Of a DNA stretch of 18,301 nt, positions 9,154 to 16,680 are shown in pieces. The notes beneath the pieces were generated by a model. The model saw only the letters and a list, made by a program, of their open reading frames with translations. It was not told the origin of the DNA and did not search any database. Every line of letters begins with the position of its first letter. Positions within the stretch are counted from its first letter, which is position 1. This DNA comes from an uncultured Streptococcus sp. (GTDB lineage: Bacteria; Bacillota; Bacilli; Lactobacillales; Streptococcaceae). The translations under genes were made by a program, and so were the position numbers. The stretch is from NCBI RefSeq assembly GCF_943912555.1, contig NZ_CALTUR010000024.1, positions 1 to 18,301 of the forward strand, in the 5' to 3' direction.

Positions 9154-9997
9154 TTTTCCAACCTCCTAGCAAACGGTCCTTGAAACTTGCTTTTTCCTCA
9201 AGGGCTGGCAAAAGAATTGTTCGTAGCTCTGCTTCAAATTCTTCAAGAGTCAAATCATGCTTGAAAACTCCATTGTAGGTAATAGAAATACCACCTGTTT
9301 CCTCTGAGACGATGAAGGTCAAGGCATCCGACACTTCTGATAAACCGATAGCCGCCCTATGTCTGGTTCCAAATTCCTTGGAAATCCCTGTCCTTTCTGT
9401 TAGAGGCAGATAGGCAGAAGTCACCGCAATCCGATTTTCTCTGATAATTACAGCACCATCGTGTAGGGGAGTGTTGGGGATAAAGATATTAATAAGGAGT
9501 TCTGCCGAAATATTGGCATCCAAGTGAATCCCTGTCGCAATATATTCTTGCAAGGTCCGCACTCGTTGGATGGCAACTAGAGCACCAATCTTACGAGGAC
9601 TCATATATTCAACCGACTTGACAAAGGCACGAATCATTTGCTCTTCTGCACTAATTTGAGTAGTAGAAAAGAAATCTGTCGCCCTTCCCAAACGTTCCAA
9701 ACCAGTTCGAATCTCTGGAGAGAAGATAACAACCGCAGCAATGACCCCATAGGTGATAATCTGATTAATCAACCAAGAAATCGTTGTCAACCCAAGGATA
9801 TTGGCCACAACCTGAGCTAATACAAAAATCAAGACTCCCCGTACCAAAATCATAATCTTGGTGCCAGCTATCGCTTTTGTAAAACGATATAAAATATAGG
9901 CCACAATCAAAATATCAAACACATTGATGGCAATACTCCAAGGACTAGAAAACAAGCTAGTCCAATATTGTAGGTTGGATAATTGTTGAAAGTTCAT
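9140..9997 (-). CDS. cdaA: Diadenylate cyclase CdaA (c-di-AMP synthase)
   Basis: A 285-residue membrane-anchored DisA_N-type diadenylate cyclase that joins two ATP into cyclic di-AMP, the second messenger for potassium, osmotic and cell-wall homeostasis. Three hydrophobic helices (about 22-38, 47-68, 74-94) precede the catalytic domain. Both active-site motifs are intact: DGA at 180-182 and RHR at 212-214. Start: the frame is open to 10054, but ATG at 9997 has AGGAG upstream and gives the family N-terminus MNFQQLSN, and the promoter at 10034-10042 lies inside the longer frame, which rules it out. First gene of cdaA-cdaR-glmM. Confidence 0.95.
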   Translation of the reverse strand: MNFQQLSNLQYWTSLFSSPWSIAINVFDILIVAYILYRFTKAIAGTKIMILVRGVLIFVLAQVVANILGLTTISWLINQIITYGVIAAVVIFSPEIRTGLERLGRATDFFSTTQISAEEQMIRAFVKSVEYMSPRKIGALVAIQRVRTLQEYIATGIHLDANISAELLINIFIPNTPLHDGAVIIRENRIAVTSAYLPLTERTGISKEFGTRHRAAIGLSEVSDALTFIVSEETGGISITYNGVFKHDLTLEEFEAELRTILLPALEEKASFKDRLLGGWKNEKK

Positions 9998-10033
9998 CTG
10001 CTGTCTCCTCTCTGTCCAAACACGTTCCTTTCT

Positions 10034-10042
10034 ATTATACCA
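10034..10042 (-). promoter_or_regulatory. Extended -10 promoter of cdaA-cdaR-glmM
   Basis: Minus-strand TGGTATAAT is a perfect extended -10 box; no -35 match is visible at 16-18 bp. Predicted start near 10027 gives a leader of about 30 nt to the cdaA ATG, with AGGAG correctly placed. It is back-to-back with the promoter of the reductase gene. Confidence 0.65.
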
Positions 10043-10096
10043 TTTTTCTGGCATTTTTTTCCCTATCCTACTTCATTTTAAATTAAGGAAAAAATA

Positions 10097-10105
10097 TGAT
10101 AAAAT
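10097..10105 (+). promoter_or_regulatory. Extended -10 promoter of the NADP reductase gene
   Basis: TGATAAAAT (TG, one base, TAAAAT) precedes the ATG at 10136 by about 30 bp; an overlapping alternative is TATGAT at 10095-10100. No good -35 is seen, so it is a weaker call than the divergent cdaA promoter. Confidence 0.45.
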
Positions 10106-10135
10106 AAATTGACTATAAAAAACAAAGGAGAAACC

Positions 10136-11104
10136 ATGTCTCAACTATATGATATTACCATTGTAGGTGGTGGTCCAGTCGGTCTTTTTGCGGCCTTTTA
10201 CGCCCACCTACGCCAAGCCAAGGTCCAAATCATCGACTCTCTTCCCCAACTAGGTGGACAACCTGCTGTTCTCTATCCCGAAAAGGAAATCTTAGACGTC
10301 CCAGGGTTTCCAAACCTGACTGGAGAAGAGTTAACTAACCGTCTAATCGAGCAATTAAATGGCTTTGATACCCCTATTCATCTCAATGAAACGGTTCTTG
10401 AGATTGAAAAACAAGAAGATGGCTTTGTAATTACAACTTCTAAAGGAAGTCACCTGTCTAAAACTGTTATCATCGCTATGGGTGGCGGTGCCTTTAAACC
10501 ACGTCCACTGGAACTAGAAGGCGTTGAGGGCTATGAAAATATCCACTACCACGTTTCCAACATCCAGCAATACGCAGATAAGAAAGTGACGATTCTTGGT
10601 GGAGGAGACTCGGCTGTGGATTGGGCTTTGGCTTTTGAAAAAATCGCACCAACTACCCTTGTTCACCGCAGAGATAATTTCCGTGCCTTAGAACACAGTG
10701 TCCAAGCCTTGCAAGAATCATCTGTAACCATCAAGACACCATTCGTCCCTAGTCAACTCCTTGGAGATGGAAAAACGCTTGAAAAACTTGAAATCACAAA
10801 AGTTAAATCTGATGAAACAGAAACGATTGACTTAGATCACCTCTTTGTAAACTATGGTTTCAAATCTTCTGTCGGTAACCTTAAAAACTGGGGCCTTGAC
10901 CTCAACCGCCACAAGATTATCGTCAACAGCAAACAGGAATCCAGCCAATCAGGCATCTATGCTATCGGTGATTGCTGCTACTATGACGGAAAGATAGACT
11001 TGATTGCGACAGGTCTCGGAGAAGCACCAACCGCTGTTAACAACGCCATCAACTACATCGACCCTGAGCAAAAAGTACAACCAAAACACTCAACCAGTTT
11101 ATAA
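10136..11104 (+). CDS. Ferredoxin/flavodoxin-NADP reductase, TrxR-like
   Basis: 322 residues; a two-dinucleotide-domain flavoenzyme of the thioredoxin-reductase-like ferredoxin-NADP(+) reductase group (B. subtilis YumC type). FAD site GGGPVGLFAA at 11-20, LGGQP near 43-47, NADPH-binding GGGDSAVDWA near 156-165 and the C-terminal FAD motif YAIGDCC near 279-285. The CxxC redox pair of true thioredoxin reductase is missing between the two domains, which separates it from TrxB. The likely partner is a flavodoxin or ferredoxin, not encoded here. ATG at 10136 is chosen over an upstream TTG in frame because AAGGAG lies six bases before it. Single-gene transcript ending at a hairpin. Confidence 0.88.
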   Translation: MSQLYDITIVGGGPVGLFAAFYAHLRQAKVQIIDSLPQLGGQPAVLYPEKEILDVPGFPNLTGEELTNRLIEQLNGFDTPIHLNETVLEIEKQEDGFVITTSKGSHLSKTVIIAMGGGAFKPRPLELEGVEGYENIHYHVSNIQQYADKKVTILGGGDSAVDWALAFEKIAPTTLVHRRDNFRALEHSVQALQESSVTIKTPFVPSQLLGDGKTLEKLEITKVKSDETETIDLDHLFVNYGFKSSVGNLKNWGLDLNRHKIIVNSKQESSQSGIYAIGDCCYYDGKIDLIATGLGEAPTAVNNAINYIDPEQKVQPKHSTSL

Positions 11105-11110
11105 GAAAAG

Positions 11111-11140
11111 AACCACGAGTCACATAGGATTCGTGGTTTT
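11111..11140 (+). terminator. Terminator of the NADP reductase gene
   Basis: AACCACGA (11111-11118), a 12-nt loop and TCGTGGTT (11131-11138) form an 8-bp perfect stem followed by TTATAG; it begins seven bases after the stop codon. The T-tract is short. Confidence 0.7.
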
Positions 11141-11225
11141 ATAGTTCATCTACGATCTGATCAGCTTATACCTTTCCCCTTCTTTTTCAAAAATCAAAAA
11201 TGTCCTATCAAATTGATAAAGCATG

Positions 11226-11234
11226 TGATATAAT
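11226..11234 (+). promoter_or_regulatory. Promoter of the toxin mRNA (RNA I)
   Basis: TGATATAAT is a perfect extended -10 box. The -35 at 11206-11211 (TATCAA) is poor. The predicted start is near 11241, giving a leader of about 38 nt to the toxin ATG. The core AGCATGTGA-N-ATAATAA is nearly the same as the antisense promoter on the other strand. Confidence 0.7.
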
Positions 11235-11237
11235 AAC

Positions 11238-11248
11238 GATGGCACTAA
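11238..11248 (+). repeat. Direct repeat DRa, copy 1
   Basis: GATGGCACTAA matches 11442-11452 (GATAGCACTAA) at 10 of 11 positions. It lies at or immediately around the predicted 5' end of the toxin mRNA. Its reverse complement also occurs at 11384-11394 with one G-U wobble. Confidence 0.75.
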
Positions 11249-11278
11249 CGATACGCCTTGGAAAAGGAGGTATTACAG

Positions 11279-11295
11279 ATGCTAGAACTTCTCAA
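11279..11295 (+). repeat. Direct repeat DRb, copy 1 (covers toxin start codon)
   Basis: ATGCTAGAACTTCTCAA is repeated exactly at 11454-11470. This copy is the first 17 bases of the toxin coding region, so an antisense transcript of the other copy would pair over the start codon. Confidence 0.85.
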
Positions 11296-11374
11296 AATAG
11301 TACTTATCGCAGTCATCGAGAGCATTATCTCATGGCTGGTGACTCGTTGGTTAGACGATCACTTCGACAAGTAA
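11279..11374 (+). CDS. Fst-like type I toxin peptide, 31 aa
   Basis: A short gene with a near-perfect ribosome site (AAGGAGG at 11264-11270, 8 nt before ATG). The peptide is a charged start MLELLK, a single hydrophobic helix (about residues 5-21, ILIAVIESIISWLV-like), then the polar end TRWLDDHFDK. This is the plan of the Fst/Ldr toxins of Gram-positive par loci: about 30 residues, one membrane helix, and a W-L-containing acidic tail. It lacks the Pro-x-x-Val-Gly in the helix that I recall from many Fst peptides, so it is a divergent member. The surrounding repeats, antisense promoter and shared terminator match a par organisation and are the stronger evidence. Known members insert into the membrane and disturb the envelope or nucleoid when the antitoxin RNA fades. 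CCTT at 11256-11259 can pair with AAGG of the ribosome site (loop GGAA), which would lower translation. Confidence 0.75.
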   Translation: MLELLKIVLIAVIESIISWLVTRWLDDHFDK

Positions 11375-11383
11375 CCTTCGTGG

Positions 11384-11394
11384 TTAGTGCTATC
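11384..11394 (+). repeat. Inverted partner of DRa in the toxin mRNA 3' region
   Basis: TTAGTGCTATC is the exact reverse complement of DRa copy 2 (11442-11452), enclosing the terminator, and pairs with DRa copy 1 (11238-11248) over 11 bp with one G-U. Confidence 0.8.
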
Positions 11395-11405
11395 TAATCC
11401 AGAAA

Positions 11406-11439
11406 AAATCCCCTTGGTATTGCAGTACCGAGGGGATTT
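11406..11439. terminator. Shared bidirectional terminator of toxin mRNA and antisense RNA
   Basis: AAATCCCCTTGGTA (11406-11419), loop TTGCAG, and TACCGAGGGGATTT (11426-11439) form a 14-bp stem with one T-G wobble. On the minus strand it is followed by six T (stem included), an excellent terminator for RNA II; on the plus strand it ends ATTTCTG, weaker but serviceable for the toxin mRNA. Confidence 0.85.
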
Positions 11440-11441
11440 CT

Positions 11442-11452
11442 GATAGCACTAA
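11442..11452 (+). repeat. Direct repeat DRa, copy 2
   Basis: GATAGCACTAA, 10 of 11 identical to 11238-11248, immediately before DRb copy 2 (one base between them; about 30 bases separate the pair at the toxin end). Confidence 0.75.
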
Positions 11453-11453
11453 A

Positions 11454-11470
11454 ATGCTAGAACTTCTCAA
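11454..11470 (+). repeat. Direct repeat DRb, copy 2
   Basis: Exact 17-bp copy of the toxin start region, here without a ribosome site or continuing frame; on the minus strand it is the 5' part of the antisense RNA. Confidence 0.85.
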
Positions 11471-11479
11471 TTCCTCTTT

Positions 11480-11509
11480 ATTATCTCACATGCTCTGTTC
11501 AATTGTCAA
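11480..11509 (-). promoter_or_regulatory. Promoter of the antisense RNA
   Basis: Minus-strand TTGACA (11509-11504, perfect consensus), 18-nt spacer and GATAAT (11485-11480) with an upstream TG (TGAGATAAT). It is stronger than the toxin promoter, as expected if antitoxin RNA must be in excess. The rest of the gap to whiA (about 11510-11601) shows no feature I can support. Confidence 0.8.
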
Positions 11510-11601
11510 GAAACAGGTTGATATTTTGTAAGTTAGAGATATCATGCCATTAGAAAAATAGAATCAACCAATCACACTGATAATTCAAGGGAGATATATC
11601 T

Positions 11602-12513
11602 TTATAATTCTTCCGCTATCTTGTTAATTTTTCTAAGTCTGTGGTTGACACCACTTTTTGTCAGAGGGGTGCTGAGGCTATCTGCTAACTGCTGGATAGA
11701 GTAGTCTGGGTGCTGAATCCGCAGTTGCGCTACCTCCTGCAAATCCACTGGCAGATTTTCTAAGCCCATGATATCTTTGATTTTACTGATATTGTTGATG
11801 GTCTTCATACTGGCAGAAACTGTCCGAGCGATATTTGCTGTCTCGGCATTATTGGCTCGATTGAGGTCGTTACGGGTTTCTCGTAAAACCTTAACCCGCT
11901 CAAAATCATCACGCGCCTTCATGGCTCCGATGACTATCAAAAAGTCCATAATGTCTTCAGCTCGCTGGAGATAGGTCACAGCTCCCTTCTTACGCTCAAG
12001 CACCTTGGCATCCAGCAAAAACTGCTGGAGAAGTGAGGCAATCCCTTGCGCGTGGTCCAAATAAACAGAACTGATTTCCAACTGGTACTTACCTGACTCA
12101 GGGTCACGAATACTTCCATTTGCCAAGAAAGCGCCACAGAGATAGGCACGGCCTGCTTCCTCGTCTGATAAAATCGCCCCATCAATACCTGTTTCCAGAC
12201 CAAAAAAGGAGTCTGCCAAGTGCAAATCACTCAGCAGGTCCTGCACCTTTTCATCTGTAAAAACGGTATAGACCCGATTCTTACGAAGATTGCTCCGTTG
12301 GTGATGGCGAATTTCCGATTTGATTTGATAAAAATGGAGAAAGGACTCATAAAGGTGACGGGCCAGCTTGGCATTTTCTGTCACGACAGACAAGGTCAAC
12401 CCCGAAGTCGAGAGACCAATACTGCCAGACATCTTGATAATGGCAGACAGTTCATGTCGGCTTAGATGGTGCTGACCTAGGATTTCTTCTTTTACTGCTA
12501 CTGTGAAACTCAT
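11602..12513 (-). CDS. whiA: WhiA, DNA-binding regulator
   Basis: 303 residues: an N-terminal region with the LAGLIDADG-homing-endonuclease-like fold (about 85-190; [16 protein letters not shown] is the most recognisable block) and a C-terminal helix-turn-helix domain (about 215-300; [17 protein letters not shown]). The endonuclease fold is used for structure, not cleavage. In Firmicutes WhiA binds DNA and affects cell division and chromosome segregation; in actinomycetes it controls sporulation. It is the last gene of rapZ-yvcK-whiA and overlaps yvcK by four bases. No convincing terminator follows it. Confidence 0.93.
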   Translation of the reverse strand: MSFTVAVKEEILGQHHLSRHELSAIIKMSGSIGLSTSGLTLSVVTENAKLARHLYESFLHFYQIKSEIRHHQRSNLRKNRVYTVFTDEKVQDLLSDLHLADSFFGLETGIDGAILSDEEAGRAYLCGAFLANGSIRDPESGKYQLEISSVYLDHAQGIASLLQQFLLDAKVLERKKGAVTYLQRAEDIMDFLIVIGAMKARDDFERVKVLRETRNDLNRANNAETANIARTVSASMKTINNISKIKDIMGLENLPVDLQEVAQLRIQHPDYSIQQLADSLSTPLTKSGVNHRLRKINKIAEEL

Positions 12514-13487
12514 TTTCTCACCTGTATAATCCGCATCAACTCATCCACAATCAAATCCCCATCGTGGAAGGCACCCCCATTTTCCAGACGAAGGAAGTTA
12601 GATGAAATCACGCGTGGAACTTGCTTACTAAGACCAGCAAAATCATGTTCCACCTGCACCAAGTATTCATCAAAACGGTTGGAATTCATGTATTCCTGAG
12701 GCACTTTTTCGATATTCACCAAAACAGTGTCGATAAAAGATCGGCCAAGGTGACGATGCAAGACCTCCACGTGATCACTATCTGTAAAGTGTTCCGTCTC
12801 CCCACGTTGGGTCATGATATTGCAGACATAGGCGATTTCTGCCTTGGTTTCCAAAAGCGCCTGGCCTATTTCCTTAATCACGATATTGGGCAAAATCGAG
12901 GTAAAGAGGGAACCAGGTCCGAGGACAATCATGTCACTTTCAAGAATGGTCTGCACCACTCGACGGCTAGCTAGAGGTGTATCATCGTTGAGAGTATTGG
13001 TCACATAAACATGGTCAATCATGCCTGGATGGTCTGCAATATGGCTCTCTCCAGCCACTTCTGTCCCATCCTGAAAGACTGCATGCAGGGTCAAAGGATG
13101 GTCACTGGAAGGATAAATTTTCCCAGTTGTATGGAAAAATTTGCTCAGTAGCTGCATGGCATTATAAGTCGAACCCTGCATTTCTGACAGGCCAGCAATG
13201 ATGAGATTACCCAATGGATGGCCAGCAAAGGCTCCAGCATCTTCTGAAAAACGATACTGAAAGACTTTCTCATAAAACTTAGGCATATCCGACATGGCCA
13301 CAAGGACATTACGAAGATCACCTGGCGGTGTCAATTGCTGCATATTTTTTCGGAGTTCACCTGATGAACCACCATCATCCGCCACCGTTACGATAGCTGC
13401 GATTTCCACATCTTTTTCACGCAGACTTTTTAGAATGACGGGGATCCCAGTCCCTCCACCAATCACCGTTATCTTTGGTTTTCTCAT
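12510..13487 (-). CDS. yvcK: YvcK/CofD-like gluconeogenesis factor (GlmR)
   Basis: 325 residues of the CofD-like, UDP-GlcNAc-binding YvcK family. Glycine-rich GGGTG at 10-14, [10 protein letters not shown] at 34-43, PPGDLRN near 54-60, and GHPLGNLII near 89-97 are the nucleotide-site motifs. In B. subtilis the protein is needed on gluconeogenic carbon and stimulates GlmS to feed UDP-GlcNAc synthesis; in streptococci it is also tied to septal wall growth. Start ATGA overlaps the rapZ stop, and its own stop overlaps the whiA start, so three genes are translationally coupled. Together with GlmM elsewhere in this window it bears on amino-sugar supply. Confidence 0.92.
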   Translation of the reverse strand: MRKPKITVIGGGTGIPVILKSLREKDVEIAAIVTVADDGGSSGELRKNMQQLTPPGDLRNVLVAMSDMPKFYEKVFQYRFSEDAGAFAGHPLGNLIIAGLSEMQGSTYNAMQLLSKFFHTTGKIYPSSDHPLTLHAVFQDGTEVAGESHIADHPGMIDHVYVTNTLNDDTPLASRRVVQTILESDMIVLGPGSLFTSILPNIVIKEIGQALLETKAEIAYVCNIMTQRGETEHFTDSDHVEVLHRHLGRSFIDTVLVNIEKVPQEYMNSNRFDEYLVQVEHDFAGLSKQVPRVISSNFLRLENGGAFHDGDLIVDELMRIIQVRK

Positions 13488-14374
13488 GAACGGTTTACCG
13501 TTTCCTTTCTTCGGTCTTTGTCACGATGCCCTTCATTAACAGGCCAAGTCTTGGATAAGTCCTGCGCCAAGCGTTTGGCAAAGGCCACACTACGGTGTTG
13601 TCCACCTGTACAACCCATGGCAATGGTCAAAACAGACTTCCCTTCCTTTTGGTAACTTGGCAAAATCGGCTCAATCAAGTCCAATAAATGTTGATAAAAG
13701 TCTTCTGACTCAGGATGATTCATGACATAGTCATAAACTGGTTCATCTACACCCGTTTGATTTCTCAGTTCTGGAAGATAATAGGGATTTGGCAAGAATC
13801 GGACATCAAATACCAAGTCCGCATCAATCGGGATTCCATATTTAAAGCCAAAAGACATAACTTCGATACGGAAAGACTGGGCTTGTTCTTGATCTGAAAA
13901 CTGCTCTGCAATGGTTTTACGCAGCTCACGAGGAGTGAGTTCAGTCGTATCCACCACATTTTGACTCATATTTTTCAAAGGCGCCAAGAGTTCACGTTCC
14001 AGCTTGATTCCATCCAAAATCCGACCATCTGCAGCTAGAGGGTGACTCCGTCTGGTTTCCTTGTAACGAGCAACCAATTCCTTATCAGCCGCATCCAAAA
14101 AGAGAATTTTAAAGTCCAGTTCTTCCTTGTTTTCCAACTCATCCAAAATAGCTTGAATCTCTGAAAAGAAAGAACGGCTACGCATATCCACTACCAAAGC
14201 CAACTTATGGTCGTCTTCCTTTGTTTCAACCAACTGCAAAAACTTAGGCAAGAGAGCTGGCGGCATATTATCAATAGTAAAATAACCTAGATCCTCGAAG
14301 GACTGAATGGCCACGGTTTTCCCTGCACCACTCATCCCTGTCACAATCACTAAGTGAAGTTGTTTCTTTGTCAT
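13484..14374 (-). CDS. rapZ: RapZ family nucleotide-binding protein (YvcJ)
   Basis: 296 residues. N-terminal P-loop domain with Walker A GMSGAGKT (13-20) and Walker B-like VVDMRSR (61-67); C-terminal domain with FGFKYG near 175-180 and the conserved GCTGGQHRS (254-262). In E. coli RapZ is an RNA adaptor for GlmZ decay controlling glmS; in Gram-positives (YvcJ) it hydrolyses nucleotides and its RNA role is unproven, so the enterobacterial mechanism should not be assumed. ATG at 14374 has AAGGAGAG upstream, immediately after a hairpin separating it from ridA. Confidence 0.92.
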   Translation of the reverse strand: MTKKQLHLVIVTGMSGAGKTVAIQSFEDLGYFTIDNMPPALLPKFLQLVETKEDDHKLALVVDMRSRSFFSEIQAILDELENKEELDFKILFLDAADKELVARYKETRRSHPLAADGRILDGIKLERELLAPLKNMSQNVVDTTELTPRELRKTIAEQFSDQEQAQSFRIEVMSFGFKYGIPIDADLVFDVRFLPNPYYLPELRNQTGVDEPVYDYVMNHPESEDFYQHLLDLIEPILPSYQKEGKSVLTIAMGCTGGQHRSVAFAKRLAQDLSKTWPVNEGHRDKDRRKETVNRS

Positions 14375-14390
14375 CTATCTCTCCTTATAT

Positions 14391-14418
14391 CAAAAGAAGT
14401 TTGGCAACACCAAACTTC
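14391..14418 (-). terminator. Terminator or attenuator between ridA and rapZ
   Basis: Minus-strand GAAGTTTGG (14418-14410), loop TGTTG and CCAAACTTC (14404-14396) form a perfect 9-bp stem followed by TTTTG. It lies between the ridA stop and the rapZ ribosome site, only about 16 nt from the rapZ start. No separate rapZ promoter is visible, so partial read-through is likely. Confidence 0.7.
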
Positions 14419-14425
14419 AACTAGC

Positions 14426-14806
14426 TTATCCAATCTCTGCGATGACTTCGATTTCGACTTTTACATCACGAGGAAGACGAGCTACCTCCACAGCTGAACG
14501 AGCTGGAAATTCCTCTTTAAAGGCCGTTTGGTAAACCTCATTAAAAGGAACAAAGTCGTTCATATCACTCAAGAAGCAAGTTGTTTTGACAACATGGTCA
14601 AAGTCTGTTCCTGCTTCTGCCAAAATAGCACCGATGTTTTTTAAGACTTGCTCTGTCTGTTCTTGAATCGTTTCTCCAACGATTTCCCCAGTTTCAGGAG
14701 AGAGAGGAACTTGACCACTAGCAAACAAAAGGTTGCCAACGATTTTTCCTTGAACATAGGGTCCGATAGCTTTTGGAGCTTTGTCTGTATGAATTGTTTT
14801 TGCCAT
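14426..14806 (-). CDS. ridA: RidA family enamine/imine deaminase
   Basis: 126 residues, normal RidA (YjgF/YER057c/UK114) length. RidA hydrolyses reactive 2-aminoacrylate and related imines released by PLP enzymes, protecting them from damage. The key arginine is R103 in FPARSAVEVARLP, and the C-terminal VEIEVIA block carries the acidic residue; IGPYVQG and FASGQVPL at the N-terminus complete the active-site cleft of the trimer. The ribosome site GAGGAAA overlaps the engB stop, nine bases between genes. Followed by a hairpin terminator. Confidence 0.93.
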   Translation of the reverse strand: MAKTIHTDKAPKAIGPYVQGKIVGNLLFASGQVPLSPETGEIVGETIQEQTEQVLKNIGAILAEAGTDFDHVVKTTCFLSDMNDFVPFNEVYQTAFKEEFPARSAVEVARLPRDVKVEIEVIAEIG

Positions 14807-14815
14807 TTCTTTTCC

Positions 14816-15403
14816 TCACAATTTTTCTAAGATTGCATCCCAAGCCTCATCCATCCCTGCCTTGCTGACAGATGAAAAGAGGATGAAGTCGTCACTTGGG
14901 TCAAAGTTTAATTTCTTTTTGATTGCTGATTCGTGCTTGTTCCATTTACCACGGGGAATCTTGTCCGCCTTGGTCGCAACGATGATAACCGGAATCTCAT
15001 AATACTTGAGAAATTCGTACATCTGTACATCATCTGCTGATGGGTCATGACGAAGGTCAACAAGACTGACTACTGCACGGAGATTTTCCCGAGTCGTTAG
15101 GTACTCCTCAATCATGCGCCCCCACTTTTCACGTTCCTTTTTGGAAACACGGGCATAACCATAACCAGGCACATCCACAAAGCGCATCTTGTCATCAATG
15201 TTAAAGAAGTTAAGAAGCTGAGTTTTACCAGGTTTCCCCGATGTACGAGCCAGATTCTTACGGTTGAGCATGGTATTGATAAAGCTAGACTTGCCAACAT
15301 TGGAACGCCCTGCTAGGGCAATCTCTGGCAGTTCATCCTGTGGGTAGTGGGATTTATTGGCCGCACTGAGCAAGATTTCTGCATTGTGTGTATTAAGTTC
15401 CAT
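14816..15403 (-). CDS. engB: Ribosome biogenesis GTPase EngB/YsxC
   Basis: 195-residue TRAFAC GTPase needed for late 50S subunit assembly. G1 GRSNVGKSS (32-40), G3 DVPGYG (77-82), and G4 TKAD (144-147) are intact; the G5 region is SSVSKAG. A GTG at 15409 could add two residues, but it forms part of the ribosome site GAGGTG, so ATG at 15403 is the start. That ribosome site overlaps the clpX stop codon (TAGAGG), coupling the genes; the clpX-engB pair is conserved in Firmicutes. Confidence 0.95.
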   Translation of the reverse strand: MELNTHNAEILLSAANKSHYPQDELPEIALAGRSNVGKSSFINTMLNRKNLARTSGKPGKTQLLNFFNIDDKMRFVDVPGYGYARVSKKEREKWGRMIEEYLTTRENLRAVVSLVDLRHDPSADDVQMYEFLKYYEIPVIIVATKADKIPRGKWNKHESAIKKKLNFDPSDDFILFSSVSKAGMDEAWDAILEKL

Positions 15404-15411
15404 TGTCACCT

Positions 15412-16644
15412 CTAGGCTGTTTCTAGGATTGGTTTATCCGTTCCATCGACAGCTTCTTTTGTGATGCGAACCAATTTCACATTTTCCTGACTCGGTACTT
15501 CAAACATGACATCTAGCATGGTTTCTTCGATGATCGAGCGAAGACCACGCGCCCCTGTCTTCCGTTCGATAGCCTTATTGGCAATTTCCTGAAGAGCTTC
15601 GTCGTCAAATTCCAACTCGACATCATCGTAAGAAAGCAAGGTTTGGTATTGTTTGACCAAGGCATTTCTTGGCTCTTTCAAGATGCGAACCAAGTCATCC
15701 ACTGTCAATTGCTCAAGAGCCGCAAAGACAGGCAAGCGTCCAATCAACTCAGGAATAATCCCGAATTTTTGAATATCTTCTGCGATGATTTCTTGCATGT
15801 ATGAGCTGTTTTCATCAATCGCCTTATTGTTTTGACCAAATCCAATGACTTTTTCACCCAGACGTTGTTTGACGATTTCTTCAATACCATCAAAGGCACC
15901 ACCCACGATGAAGAGGATATTCTTAGTATCCACTTGAATCATCTCTTGTTGCGGATGTTTGCGTCCACCTTGAGGTGGTACGCTGGCAACAGTTCCCTCG
16001 ATAATCTTAAGAAGGGCTTGTTGCACCCCTTCACCAGAAACATCACGTGTGATAGACACATTCTCACTCTTTTTGGCAATCTTGTCAATTTCATCCACAT
16101 AGATAATGCCACGCTCTGCACGTTCAATGTTAAAGTCAGCAGCCTGCAAGAGTTTGAGGAGGATATTTTCCACGTCCTCACCCACATAACCAGCCTCAGT
16201 AAGAGCTGTTGCATCTGCAATGGCAAAAGGCACATTCAAGCTCTTGGCCAAGGTCTGGGCCAAGAAAGTTTTTCCTGAACCAGTTGGGCCAATCATCAAG
16301 ATATTTGATTTCTGCAAATCCACATCCTCTGACTCTTCACGCGTATCGTGGAAATTGATACGTTTGTAGTGGTTGTAAACCGCCACTGCCAAGGCACGCT
16401 TGGCACGATCTTGACCGATTACATAGTGGTTCAAGATATGGAGAAGTTCGATTGGTTTTGGAACTTCTGACAAGTCTGCCAAGACTTCCTCAGCCAACTC
16501 CTCCCGAATGATTTCCTGGGCCAACTCCACACATTCATTACAGATAAAGGCGTTATTGCCTGCGATTATTTTTTGTACTTCTTCTTGGCTTTTGCCGCAA
16601 AATGAGCAATAAACCATCATATCATTATTCCTATTTGTAGGCAT
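15412..16644 (-). CDS. clpX: ATP-dependent Clp protease ATP-binding subunit ClpX
   Basis: 410-residue AAA+ unfoldase that feeds substrates to ClpP. N-terminal C4 zinc finger C13, C16, C35, C38; Walker A GPTGSGKT (119-126); pore-1 loop GYVG (152-155); Walker B VDEID (183-187); ClpP-docking IGF tripeptide (267-269); sensor [10 protein letters not shown] near 367-374. All functional elements are present and the length is standard. In pneumococcus clpX is essential and influences competence and stress proteins. It follows the 56-codon gene by 36 bp; GGAAGG gives the ribosome site. No strong promoter is seen in the gap, so it is probably transcribed from folA. Confidence 0.97.
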   Translation of the reverse strand: MPTNRNNDMMVYCSFCGKSQEEVQKIIAGNNAFICNECVELAQEIIREELAEEVLADLSEVPKPIELLHILNHYVIGQDRAKRALAVAVYNHYKRINFHDTREESEDVDLQKSNILMIGPTGSGKTFLAQTLAKSLNVPFAIADATALTEAGYVGEDVENILLKLLQAADFNIERAERGIIYVDEIDKIAKKSENVSITRDVSGEGVQQALLKIIEGTVASVPPQGGRKHPQQEMIQVDTKNILFIVGGAFDGIEEIVKQRLGEKVIGFGQNNKAIDENSSYMQEIIAEDIQKFGIIPELIGRLPVFAALEQLTVDDLVRILKEPRNALVKQYQTLLSYDDVELEFDDEALQEIANKAIERKTGARGLRSIIEETMLDVMFEVPSQENVKLVRITKEAVDGTDKPILETA

Positions 16645-16680
16645 GATTTCCTTCCGTTCTATTCTATACTATCATTCTAT

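Larger units (their letters stand above)
11401..11473 (-). ncRNA. Antisense antitoxin RNA (RNA II-like), about 70 nt
   Basis: Predicted to start near 11473 from the promoter at 11480-11509 and to end after the shared terminator. It contains the complements of DRb (11454-11470) and DRa (11442-11452), so it can pair with the 5' end and start codon of the toxin mRNA as well as with its terminator region. The size, convergent layout and repeat order equal those of the par locus of enterococcal plasmid pAD1 (Fst). No open frame with a ribosome site is present in it. Ends are inferred, not mapped. Confidence 0.7.

Noticed and set aside
11200..11397. A 65-codon plus-strand frame starting at 11200
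   Set aside because: It runs through the toxin promoter, leader and toxin gene in another frame, begins without a ribosome site and has no recognisable protein features.
15403..15409. GTG start of engB two codons upstream
   Set aside because: The GTG is part of the GAGGTG ribosome site of the ATG at 15403, so it cannot also be the start.
15832..16278. A 148-codon frame antisense to clpX
   Set aside because: It mirrors highly conserved ClpX codons, has no ribosome site or promoter, and its sequence resembles no family.
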